Positions 17,000-23,973 of a stretch of DNA of 33,938 nt are shown piece by piece. This DNA comes from Burkholderiaceae bacterium (GTDB lineage: Bacteria; Pseudomonadota; Gammaproteobacteria; Burkholderiales; Burkholderiaceae_F), in NCBI GenBank assembly GCA_013695705.1, contig JACCZX010000245.1, positions 1 through 33,938 on the forward strand, given 5' to 3'. Every line of letters begins with the position of its first letter. Positions within the stretch are counted from its first letter, which is position 1. Made by a program: the position numbers and the translations under genes. The notes under the pieces were generated by a model. It was not told the DNA's origin. It searched no databases and worked only from the letters and a program-made list of their open reading frames with translations.

Positions 17000-18066
17000 T
17001 CGTGCAGGCAGTCGTATCAAGAGAGTTGATCGAGGCAGCAGCGAGCCGAGCTCGCAACATCGCGACAGCGTTCGTATTGACCACCGGCACGTTGTTTACC
17101 AGCGCAACGCCGGCGCAGGAGGCGCGTGCGCGCACGGACGTGCAATGGATTCAGGCGGTGCGTCAGGCGGCGCATCGGGTGAACTATCAAGGTACCGTTG
17201 TTTATCAGGCTGGCGGCGAGATGCGTTCCTCCAGAGTGACGCATATGTTCGACGGTTCGTACTCGCACGAGCGGATTCAAACGCTTGACGGCAAACCGCG
17301 CGAATATATTCGCCGCCGCTCCGAAGCGAACGATGAAGTGCAGTGCCTGATTCCGGAAACGCGCCGGATCGTGATCGAGCAGCGCAAGGTCGAAGAATCT
17401 TTCCCAGGACTTTCCAACGCATCGCCCGAAGAAATACTCGAGCGCTATACGTTAAAAGTGGGCGAGGTGGAGCGCGTGGCGGGTATCGATTGCCAGTTGC
17501 TGACGCTCGAGCCCAAAGATAACGCGCGCTATGGCTACCGCTTGTGGATTGACCGTGCCAGCGGGCTGTTGCTTAGAGCGCAGACGCTCAACGAGCGGCG
17601 TGAGGTCATCGAGCAGATCGCGTTTTCCGACGTGAAAATCGGTGAACGAATCGATCGTGCAAAGCTGCGGCCGTCGTGGTCGACCGAGGGGTGGTCGGTC
17701 GAGCGTAGCGATCATCGAAAGGCCGATTTATCGCAACACGGATGGATCGTTCCGTCCCCCGCTGGGTTTCGCAAAACGCGTGAAGTGTCGCGCCGCATTG
17801 CAGGCTCAGACGCGATGCAGGCCGTGTTCTCCGATGGGTTGGCGACGGTTTCGGTGTTCATAGAGCCGCACGCGCTGTTGAACCCGCCGGCGTCCCTGTC
17901 GGGTAGCGGCTCACCAGCGCCGTCAGTCGACGCGTTGCAGATACACGGCCCGACGTCAGCGTTTTCGCGTCGCGTCGGCGATTCGCTGGTCACGGTCGTG
18001 GGCGAAGTGCCGCCGTCAACGGTGCGCGCAGTCGCAGGGTCGGTCGAGTTTCGCGGTGCGCGATAG
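16996..18066 (+). CDS. rseB: Sigma-E regulatory protein RseB (MucB-like), periplasmic
   Basis: 356 residues from the TTG at 16996; a GTG at 17002 would give a protein two residues shorter. RseB binds the periplasmic part of RseA and shields it from DegS-type cleavage; it senses mislocalised lipoproteins or LPS. A signal-peptide-like stretch is visible (about 20-42, ATAFVLTTGTLFTSATPAQEA) after an unusually long N-region. Then come the LolA-like domain (WIQAVRQAAHRVNYQGTVVY, YRLWIDRASGLLLRAQTL) and the smaller C-terminal domain (LSQHGWIVPSPAGFRKTRE, VFSDGLATVSVFIEP), as in MucB/RseB. Coupled to rseA by a 4-bp overlap. A hairpin encloses its stop codon. Confidence 0.92.
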   Translation: MIVQAVVSRELIEAAASRARNIATAFVLTTGTLFTSATPAQEARARTDVQWIQAVRQAAHRVNYQGTVVYQAGGEMRSSRVTHMFDGSYSHERIQTLDGKPREYIRRRSEANDEVQCLIPETRRIVIEQRKVEESFPGLSNASPEEILERYTLKVGEVERVAGIDCQLLTLEPKDNARYGYRLWIDRASGLLLRAQTLNERREVIEQIAFSDVKIGERIDRAKLRPSWSTEGWSVERSDHRKADLSQHGWIVPSPAGFRKTREVSRRIAGSDAMQAVFSDGLATVSVFIEPHALLNPPASLSGSGSPAPSVDALQIHGPTSAFSRRVGDSLVTVVGEVPPSTVRAVAGSVEFRGAR

Positions 18067-18087
18067 TCGCGCGCCTAACTTTTATTT
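18055..18087 (+). terminator. Probable intrinsic terminator or attenuator at the end of rseB
   Basis: GGTGCGCG pairs with CGCGCGCC (8 bp, one G-U) around the loop ATAGT, which contains the rseB TAG stop. A T-rich stretch (TTTTATTT) follows 4 nt after the stem. Ribosomes reaching the stop would cover the hairpin, so it could link termination to rseB translation. degP follows at once, so partial read-through or a separate promoter is needed. Confidence 0.45.
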
Positions 18088-18100
18088 CTAAGGAATGAGC

Positions 18101-19579
18101 ATGATTCGCAAGTTCGCTGTTGCAGTATTCGTTGCGATTCTGGGAGCGCTGGCGGTTACATCGGTGCCTCAATTCGCGTCCGGTGTTTCGGCCCAGCCGA
18201 ATGTCGGCTCGGGGCCGACTCAGGTGTTGCCCGATTTTGCAGACCTCGCTGACCGTGCGGGTCCGGCGGTGGTCGGCATTCGCACCACCGCGCGCGCGGG
18301 TGCTGCTCAGAACGCGCTGCCGTTTCCGGACATCGACGAAAACGATCCGATGTTCGAGTTCTTTCGGCGCTTTTTTCCGAATCCACCGCAACAGCCGCAG
18401 CCGCGCCAGGGTCCGCAGCAACCCGCGCCGCGGCGCGACGTTCCGCGCGGGCTCGGTTCAGGATTCATCCTGTCGCCCGACGGTTACATCATGACCAATG
18501 CGCATGTGGTGCGCGGCGCCGATGACATCACGGTCACCACCTCCGACCGGCGCGAGTTCAAAGCCAAGGTCATCGGTACCGATACGCGCACCGACGTCGC
18601 GCTGATCAAGGTCGATGCAACTGGATTGCCGGCGGTACGTATGGGCGACCCGAACAAGTTGCGGGTCGGTGAATGGGTGATTGCGATTGGTTCTCCATTC
18701 GGTTTGGAGAATACGGTGACGGCGGGCATCGTCAGTGCTAAGTCGCGCGACACCGGCGACTATCTGCCGTTCATTCAGACGGACGTAGCGGTGAATCCCG
18801 GGAATTCCGGCGGGCCGCTGATCAATATGCGCGGCGAGGTAGTCGGGATCAATTCGCAGATCTTCACTACGTCGGGTGCTTTCAACGGCATTTCGTTCGC
18901 GATCCCGATCGACGAGGCGAACAACGTGCAGCAGCAGTTGCGCACGTCGGGGCGAGTGATCCGCGGCCGCATCGGCGTCGGCATCGAAGCCGTATCGCGC
19001 GATGTCGCCACCGCGATCGGACTGGCCAAGCCGCAAGGCGCGATGGTGAACAACGTCGACAAAGACGGCCCAGCGGTAAAGGCCGGTGTCGAAGCAGGAG
19101 ACATCATTCTGCGGTTCGATGGTCGCCCTATTGACCGTGCGAGCGATCTGCCGCGCATCGTCGGCGGCACCAAACCCGGCGCGACGGTCAACATGACAGT
19201 GTTTCGCAAAGGAAACCAGCGCGAACTGCCGATCACCGTGGTTGAATTGCCGGCTGAACGGGTAGCGACCGCACGCGGTCAAGGCGAAACGCCGAAGCCA
19301 ACTGTTGCCGCCAACGTGCTAGGTCTCGCGGTATCGGATATTCCAGCGGAGCGGATCAAGGAATTCGGCCTGCGCGGCGGCGTACAGGTAGACGGCGCAG
19401 AAGGCCTGGCGGCTGGGTCGGGGGTGCGCACCGGCGACATGATCCTGCAATTGAACAACGTCGACGTCCAGAACGCGCGGCAATTCAACGACGCTGTTGC
19501 CAAGCTCGATCCTAAGCGCGATGTCGCGGTCCTAGTGAAGCGCGGCGAAGCGACCCGCTTTGTGATGATTCGTCGATAG
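18101..19579 (+). CDS. degP: Periplasmic serine protease DegP/MucD (HtrA family)
   Basis: 492 residues from the ATG at 18101. AAGGA ends 6 nt before this ATG, whereas it abuts the in-frame ATG at 18095, so the later start is preferred. DegP degrades and chaperones misfolded periplasmic proteins. Signal peptide at about 1-31 (MIRKFAVAVFVAILGALAV). Catalytic triad His135 (TNAHVV), Asp165 (TDVALI) and Ser236 (GNSGGPL). Two PDZ domains follow (about 275-370 and 395-490). A Pro/Gln-rich loop (QQPQPRQGPQQPAPRR) precedes the protease domain, in the place of the LA loop. Placement after rpoE-rseA-rseB is the mucABD layout. Confidence 0.96.
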   Translation: MIRKFAVAVFVAILGALAVTSVPQFASGVSAQPNVGSGPTQVLPDFADLADRAGPAVVGIRTTARAGAAQNALPFPDIDENDPMFEFFRRFFPNPPQQPQPRQGPQQPAPRRDVPRGLGSGFILSPDGYIMTNAHVVRGADDITVTTSDRREFKAKVIGTDTRTDVALIKVDATGLPAVRMGDPNKLRVGEWVIAIGSPFGLENTVTAGIVSAKSRDTGDYLPFIQTDVAVNPGNSGGPLINMRGEVVGINSQIFTTSGAFNGISFAIPIDEANNVQQQLRTSGRVIRGRIGVGIEAVSRDVATAIGLAKPQGAMVNNVDKDGPAVKAGVEAGDIILRFDGRPIDRASDLPRIVGGTKPGATVNMTVFRKGNQRELPITVVELPAERVATARGQGETPKPTVAANVLGLAVSDIPAERIKEFGLRGGVQVDGAEGLAAGSGVRTGDMILQLNNVDVQNARQFNDAVAKLDPKRDVAVLVKRGEATRFVMIRR

Positions 19580-19628
19580 CACGATTCAACAGCGCTGCAG
19601 CGCGGTAAAATCCGCGCCCAGCACCGAG

Positions 19629-19654
19629 GGGGTGTCCTTATGGCACCCCTTTTT
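19629..19654 (+). terminator. Strong hairpin with T-tract between degP and lepA (terminator or lepA attenuator)
   Basis: GGGGTG-T-CC TTAT GG-CACCCC forms 8 bp with one bulged T and a 4-nt loop, followed directly by TTTTT: a textbook rho-independent terminator, 50 bp after the degP stop. It ends 24 bp before the lepA ATG. A TAAAAT element (19606-19611) just upstream could start a lepA transcript that would carry the hairpin in its leader, which would make it an attenuator. An in-frame ATG at 19640 lies in the loop and is not the lepA start. Confidence 0.65.
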
Positions 19655-19678
19655 CTTGGCGCTTTTCATTTGGACCGC

Positions 19679-21472
19679 ATGCAGCACATCCGCAACTTTT
19701 CGATCATTGCGCACATCGATCATGGCAAATCGACGCTAGCCGATCGCCTGATACAGCGCTGTGGTGGCTTGAGCGACCGCGAGATGGAAGCGCAGGTGCT
19801 TGACTCGATGGACCTCGAGCGGGAGCGCGGTATCACAATCAAGGCGCAAACCGCGGCGCTTGAATACACCGCGATCGACGGCGGCAAGTACAACCTGAAT
19901 TTGATCGACACTCCAGGCCACGTCGATTTTTCGTATGAAGTAAGCCGCTCGCTTTCTGCCTGCGAAGGTGCACTACTGGTGGTCGATGCAACGCAGGGGG
20001 TCGAAGCGCAAACGGTAGCCAATTGCTACACCGCGCTCGAGCTCGGCGTCGAGGTGCTGCCGGTGCTGAACAAAATGGATCTGCCGTCGGCAAATCCTGA
20101 TCAGGCCGCCGCCGAGATCGAGGACGTGATCGGTATCGACGCCAGCGATGCGCTGCGCATCAGTGCCAAGACCGGGCAGGGTATCGAGGAAATTCTGCAG
20201 CGCATTATCGAACGGGTGCCGCCGCCGAAGGGCGATGCAGCTGCGCCGTTGCAGGCTTTGATCATTGATTCGTGGTTCGACAACTACGTTGGCGTCGTTG
20301 TGCTGGTACGGGTGGTCAATGGGATATTGAAGCCGCGCGACAAGATCCTGCTGATGGCGAGCGGCGCACTGCATCTGGTTGAGCAGGTCGGCGTCTTTAC
20401 GCCGAAGACGCGCGCGCGCGAGGTACTGTCGGCCGGTGCGGTGGGCTTCGTCATCGCCGGCATCAAGGAGCTGCGCGCCGCGCACGTCGGCGACACCATC
20501 ACGCACGCTGCGAAACCTGCTGCTGCGCCGCTCCCCGGCTTTAAGGAAGCGAAGCCGCAGGTCTTTGCCGGGCTCTTTCCGATCGAAGCCAATCAGTACG
20601 AGGCGCTGCGCGATGCGCTTACCAAGCTGCAGTTAAACGATTCCGCCTTGCACTTCGAGCCGGAAGTGTCGCAGGCGCTCGGCTTCGGGTTCCGCGCCGG
20701 ATTTCTGGGACTGCTGCACATGGACATCGTGCAGGAGCGGCTCGAGCGCGAGTACGACATGGACCTGATCACCACCGCTCCATCGGTGGTGTACCAGGTT
20801 GCATTGCGCGATGGCACCGTGATCTCGATCGAGAATCCGTCGAAGCTGCCTGATCCCGCGCGCATTGAGGAGATTCGCGAGCCAATCGTCAGCGTGATCA
20901 TCTTCGTGCCGCAGGAGCATGTGGGATCAGTGATCACACTGGCCACCGGCAAGCGCGGCGTGCAGACCAACATGGCGTATCACGGCCGTCAGGTGCATCT
21001 GACTTACGATCTGCCGCTCGCAGAAATCGTTCTCGATTTTTTCGATCGGCTCAAGTCGGTATCGCGCGGTTACGCTTCGATGGACTATGCATTCAAGGAA
21101 TATCGTGCTGCCGACGTGGTCAAGGTCGACATGCTGATCAATGGCGATCGCGTCGATGCTTTATCGGCGATCGTGCATCGAGCCAATGCGCCGTATCGCG
21201 GCCGCGAGATTGCGGCAAAAATGCGCGAACTGATTCCGCGTCAAATGTACGACGTGGCTATCCAGGCAGCCATCGGCGCGAACATCATCGCACGCGAGAA
21301 TGTAAAGGCATTGCGCAAAAACGTGTTGGCCAAGTGCTACGGCGGCGACATAACGCGCAAGAAGAAACTGCTCGAAAAGCAAAAAGCGGGGAAGAAGAGG
21401 ATGAAGCAGGTCGGCACGGTCGAGATCCCGCAGGAAGCATTTCTGGCGATCCTGCAGGTCGATGATAAGTAA
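19679..21472 (+). CDS. lepA: Elongation factor 4 (LepA)
   Basis: 597 residues from the ATG at 19679 ([19 protein letters not shown]), the canonical start; E. coli LepA has 599. A GTPase related to EF-G that acts on ribosomes (back-translocation in vitro; initiation and 30S assembly in vivo). G1 [10 protein letters not shown]2 in [10 protein letters not shown]3 DTPGHVDF, G4 NKMD and G5 SAKTG are present. Domain II, then the EF-G-like domains III and V, then the LepA-specific C-terminal domain with [20 protein letters not shown] and [18 protein letters not shown]. The Lys-rich ending ([16 protein letters not shown]) is family-typical. lepB follows after 20 bp, the conserved lepAB pair. Confidence 0.98.
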   Translation: MQHIRNFSIIAHIDHGKSTLADRLIQRCGGLSDREMEAQVLDSMDLERERGITIKAQTAALEYTAIDGGKYNLNLIDTPGHVDFSYEVSRSLSACEGALLVVDATQGVEAQTVANCYTALELGVEVLPVLNKMDLPSANPDQAAAEIEDVIGIDASDALRISAKTGQGIEEILQRIIERVPPPKGDAAAPLQALIIDSWFDNYVGVVVLVRVVNGILKPRDKILLMASGALHLVEQVGVFTPKTRAREVLSAGAVGFVIAGIKELRAAHVGDTITHAAKPAAAPLPGFKEAKPQVFAGLFPIEANQYEALRDALTKLQLNDSALHFEPEVSQALGFGFRAGFLGLLHMDIVQERLEREYDMDLITTAPSVVYQVALRDGTVISIENPSKLPDPARIEEIREPIVSVIIFVPQEHVGSVITLATGKRGVQTNMAYHGRQVHLTYDLPLAEIVLDFFDRLKSVSRGYASMDYAFKEYRAADVVKVDMLINGDRVDALSAIVHRANAPYRGREIAAKMRELIPRQMYDVAIQAAIGANIIARENVKALRKNVLAKCYGGDITRKKKLLEKQKAGKKRMKQVGTVEIPQEAFLAILQVDDK

Positions 21473-21496
21473 ATGAGCAAGTAGATGAGCAAATGA
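21473..21496 (+). repeat. Tandem 12-bp repeat forming two Met-Ser-Lys mini-ORFs between lepA and lepB
   Basis: ATGAGCAAGTAG is followed directly by ATGAGCAAATGA: the first eight bases are identical, both read Met-Ser-Lys-stop, and the second overlaps the lepB ATG (ATGA). The first begins right after the lepA TAA. There is no good Shine-Dalgarno for lepB in this gap. The unit may help reinitiating ribosomes move from lepA to lepB, or it may simply be a small duplication. Confidence 0.6.
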
Positions 21497-22386
21497 ACTT
21501 CGCGCTGATCCTTTTCGTTTTGACGGTGTTTACCGGCGTGCTTTATGCGGCGGACAAGCTCGTTTTCCGCAAGCAGCGTCGCGCGCGCGCCGCTCGATTG
21601 CTGGCCGATTTCGACGCCCGGAACCGCGCCGCCCTTGATCGCCACGAGCCGATCGTCGAGCAGGAGCGCAAGAGTCTGGAAGACGGCACCGTGCGGCAAC
21701 CCGCGTGGCTCGAGTACACGGCCAGCTTTTTCCCGGTCATTGTCGCGGTGTTCCTGCTGCGCTCGTTTCTCTTCGAACCGTTCCGCATTCCGTCGGGCTC
21801 GATGGTTCCGACCCTCGAAATTGGCGACCTGATTCTGGTCAACAAGTACGAGTACGGTATTCGGCTGCCGGTGATCAACAAGAAGGTGGTAGAGCTGGGC
21901 AAGCCGCAACGCGGCGACGTCATGGTGTTCCGCTACCCGCTGAATCCCTCGCAGGACTACATCAAGCGGGTGGTGGGCCTGCCCGGGGATAGGGTCGAGT
22001 ATGTCAACAAGCAGCTGACTATTAACGGCCAACCCGTGCCATTTGAAAAAACCGAGCCGTATTACGATTCGGAGCGGATGCGCACTTATCCGCAGTTCGT
22101 CGAACGGTTGGGGGATACCACCCACGGCGTTATTGTCGATGAGTCGGTGTCAGCCGGAATGGGCCGGGAGGCGCCTGGTAACACCCACCCGGGGGCTTGC
22201 CAATACAGTGGGAGCGGGGTGGTCTGCCGGGTACCGCCGGGGCACTATTTCATGATGGGCGACAATCGGGACAACAGCGAGGACTCCCGCTTTTGGGGCT
22301 TCGTACCAGACGAAAACATTGTGGGTCGCGCCTTCTTCGTCTGGATGAATTTTGGCAATATGGGCCGTATAGGAAGCTTTCGGTAG
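21493..22386 (+). CDS. lepB: Signal peptidase I (LepB)
   Basis: 297 residues. LepB cleaves signal peptides of exported proteins at the outer face of the inner membrane. Two N-terminal membrane helices are seen (about 2-20, FALILFVLTVFTGVLYAA, and about 77-95, FFPVIVAVFLLRSFLF), separated by a charged cytoplasmic loop, as in E. coli. Catalytic Ser lies in RIPSGSMVPTL and general-base Lys in YIKRVVGLPGD (boxes B and D). Box E is GDNRDNSEDSRFWGFVP. The segment between boxes D and E holds a Cys pair (GACQYSGSGVVCRVP), as in E. coli-type enzymes. It overlaps the second mini-ORF by 4 bp. DUF4845 and rnc follow in the same direction. Confidence 0.97.
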   Translation: MNFALILFVLTVFTGVLYAADKLVFRKQRRARAARLLADFDARNRAALDRHEPIVEQERKSLEDGTVRQPAWLEYTASFFPVIVAVFLLRSFLFEPFRIPSGSMVPTLEIGDLILVNKYEYGIRLPVINKKVVELGKPQRGDVMVFRYPLNPSQDYIKRVVGLPGDRVEYVNKQLTINGQPVPFEKTEPYYDSERMRTYPQFVERLGDTTHGVIVDESVSAGMGREAPGNTHPGACQYSGSGVVCRVPPGHYFMMGDNRDNSEDSRFWGFVPDENIVGRAFFVWMNFGNMGRIGSFR

Positions 22387-22429
22387 CCGCATCGGCAGAA
22401 TGCTGATTTGCTGAAAATTTGTTGGGGAT

Positions 22430-22843
22430 ATGCAAAAAAAAATGACGGGTAGGGGTAGGGCGAGGGTGCTAGCGGCGCCGCAGCGCCAACGCGGGATAAG
22501 TCTGATCGGACTTTTCCTGGTCGGCCTCATAGTGGTGGCTCTGATCGCGCTTGGCTTCAAGGTGATTCCGGCGGTGGTCGAATACGTTGCGATCGAACGT
22601 GCGGTGCAGAAGATCCGCAACGAAGGCTCGACGGTGCGTGAGATCCAGGCGGCGTTCGACCGCCATGCGACGATTGACGACATCACGTCGATCAGTAGCC
22701 GTGATCTCGACATCACCAAAGAGGGCGACCGTATCGTCGTCAGCTATGCGTATGCCAAGAAGATTCCGGTGCTCGACAACGTGTCGCTGGTTATCGATTT
22801 TTCCGGCACCACGCGCGACCGCCAGCGCAGAGACATTCCATAG
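22430..22843 (+). CDS. DUF4845 family single-pass membrane protein
   Basis: 137 residues. DUF4845 proteins occupy this slot between lepB and rnc in Betaproteobacteria and some Gammaproteobacteria; function unknown. Seen: a basic N-terminus, then RQRGISLIGLFLVGLIVVAL (about 21-45), which resembles a type IV prepilin start but lacks the Glu at +5, then a soluble domain with VIPAVVEYVAIERAVQKI, DDITSISSRDLDI and VVSYAYAKKIPVLDNVSL, all family-typical. The start is uncertain: ATG 22430 has GGGG only 2 nt away, while the in-frame ATG 22442 follows a run of nine A. Either way the domain is intact. The 190-bp gap after it holds a long inverted repeat. Confidence 0.85.
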   Translation: MQKKMTGRGRARVLAAPQRQRGISLIGLFLVGLIVVALIALGFKVIPAVVEYVAIERAVQKIRNEGSTVREIQAAFDRHATIDDITSISSRDLDITKEGDRIVVSYAYAKKIPVLDNVSLVIDFSGTTRDRQRRDIP

Positions 22844-22859
22844 TGCGCCACTTAGGAAG

Positions 22860-23031
22860 TAGGGCCTGCTCACACTAAAACATGAGATGCGTTGGGTCGC
22901 AATGCGGAGGGATGCGCGAAGAGCGGCGCTGTCCAATGGTGGTTCCATTTGCAAGCCGCTCGCTCATTTTGTACATGCGACTGCCGCCGCATTTTCACCC
23001 AACCCGCGTGATTTAATGTGAGCAGGCGCTA
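22860..23031. repeat. 172-bp imperfect inverted repeat filling the DUF4845-rnc gap
   Basis: The outer arms 22860-22879 and 23012-23031 match at 18 of 20 positions (core GCCTGCTCACA/TGTGAGCAGGC). Moving inwards: GTTGGGT/ACCCAAC (22891-22897 with 22997-23003), ATGCGG/CCGCAT (22902-22907 with 22987-22992), GAGCGGC/GCCGCTC (22921-22927 with 22955-22961) and AATGG/CCATT (22935-22949) at the apex. The right arm ends one base before the rnc ATG and contains its only weak Shine-Dalgarno (AGCAGG). No transposase or T-tract is present. It may be an RNase III-sensitive leader hairpin or a palindromic MITE-like insertion. Confidence 0.85.
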
Positions 23032-23032
23032 G

Positions 23033-23809
23033 ATGGAACTTACGGCGCTTGAAGAGCGCCTGGGCTATACCTTTGTCCAGCGCACGCTGATTGAGCAGGC
23101 CGTCACGCACCGAAGCCATGGCGCGGTGCACAATGAACGGCTCGAATTTCTGGGCGACGCCGTTTTGAACTGCGCCGTTGCGCAGCTGCTGTTCGCCAAG
23201 TACGCGCGCCTTGATGAAGGCGATTTATCGCGGCTGCGTTCCAATCTGGTCAAGCAATCTTCGCTGGCTGATATCGCCGAAAAACTGGTATTGGCGGATT
23301 TCATGCGCCTCGGCGAGGGCGAAATGAAAAGTGGTGGCTTTCGCCGGCCTTCGATTCTGGCCGACACCATGGAGGCGATTTTCGGCGCTATTTTCATCGA
23401 CCAGGGGTTCGACGCCGCGCGCACGGTCATCGGCAAGTTGTTCGAGCCAGTATTGAAAACAGTGGATCCTAAAACACTCGGCAAGGACAGCAAGACGCTG
23501 CTGCAGGAATACCTGCAGGGCAAGCGGATTTCGCTGCCGGTATACACCGTCGTCGAGACGCGGGGAGCCGCGCACAACCAGGAGTTCGAAGTCGAGTGTT
23601 CTATTCCCAAACTTGAAATCAGCGTGCGCGGCAGCGGGCGCAGCCGCCGTGCGGCGGAGCAATCTGCGGCAAAGCAGGCATGTGAGGCGGCGCAGCAGGC
23701 AATTGCCCGGCTCGGACGCCGTTCGCGCAAAAAGGTAGCCGACGCCACGGCAGTTGCAGGTTCCACGTCCGCTGATGCACCCGCGGACTCTGCAGCACAG
23801 ACCGTCTAG
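23033..23809 (+). CDS. rnc: Ribonuclease III
   Basis: 258 residues. RNase III cleaves double-stranded RNA (rRNA precursors, some mRNAs). N-terminal nuclease domain with signature [12 protein letters not shown]; catalytic/metal residues Glu38, Asp42, Asp111 and Glu114 ([12 protein letters not shown]) are all present. C-terminal dsRBD at about 150-220 ([37 protein letters not shown]). A low-complexity Ala/Ser/Asp tail of about 30 residues follows. No good Shine-Dalgarno lies outside the inverted repeat that abuts the ATG. A second long inverted repeat starts at its stop codon. In E. coli, rnc controls its own message through a leader hairpin; the layout here invites the same idea. Confidence 0.97.
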   Translation: MELTALEERLGYTFVQRTLIEQAVTHRSHGAVHNERLEFLGDAVLNCAVAQLLFAKYARLDEGDLSRLRSNLVKQSSLADIAEKLVLADFMRLGEGEMKSGGFRRPSILADTMEAIFGAIFIDQGFDAARTVIGKLFEPVLKTVDPKTLGKDSKTLLQEYLQGKRISLPVYTVVETRGAAHNQEFEVECSIPKLEISVRGSGRSRRAAEQSAAKQACEAAQQAIARLGRRSRKKVADATAVAGSTSADAPADSAAQTV

Positions 23810-23973
23810 TTCAGTGAAAGGGTCCAATCGCATCCGAGCGGCTGCGCAGCGAGGCGACAGGCCAGGCACAAAACGCAGCGATACCAGGAAGTATCGCGAG
23901 CATTTGCAACGACGCATGGCGCCACGAAGCGCAGACGAGCGGGGGCGTATTACGGCCCTTTCGCTGGACTGAC
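23804..23973. repeat. 170-bp imperfect inverted repeat filling the rnc-era gap
   Basis: Arms 23808-23822 and 23956-23970 pair over 15 bp, with only two G-U wobbles when read as RNA (AGTTCAGTGAAAGGG with CCCTTTCGCTGGACT); GTC/GAC extends the stem by 3 bp. Further in, CTGCGC/GCGCAG (23842-23847 with 23929-23934) and neighbouring CG and GGC matches continue the pairing. The apex is a perfect 7-bp hairpin GCGATAC/GTATCGC (23878-23897, loop CAGGAA). Its centre is within 1 bp of the centre of the whole repeat. It begins at the rnc stop codon and ends at the era ATG. It shares no obvious sequence with the repeat before rnc. Confidence 0.85.

Noticed and set aside
18458-19282. 274-codon minus-strand open frame opposite degP
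   Set aside because: No domain signature, His/Asp/Arg-rich, fully inside degP whose catalytic motifs are intact.
19640-19678. N-terminal extension of lepA from ATG 19640
   Set aside because: That ATG lies in the loop of a terminator hairpin and the family start is [16 protein letters not shown] at 19679.
21337-22125. 262-codon minus-strand open frame across lepA and lepB
   Set aside because: Antisense shadow spanning two well-supported genes; no recognisable motif.
23754-23972. Small plus-strand gene (72 codons) in the rnc-era gap
   Set aside because: Basic, low-information translation that starts inside rnc; the gap is better explained by the inverted repeat.
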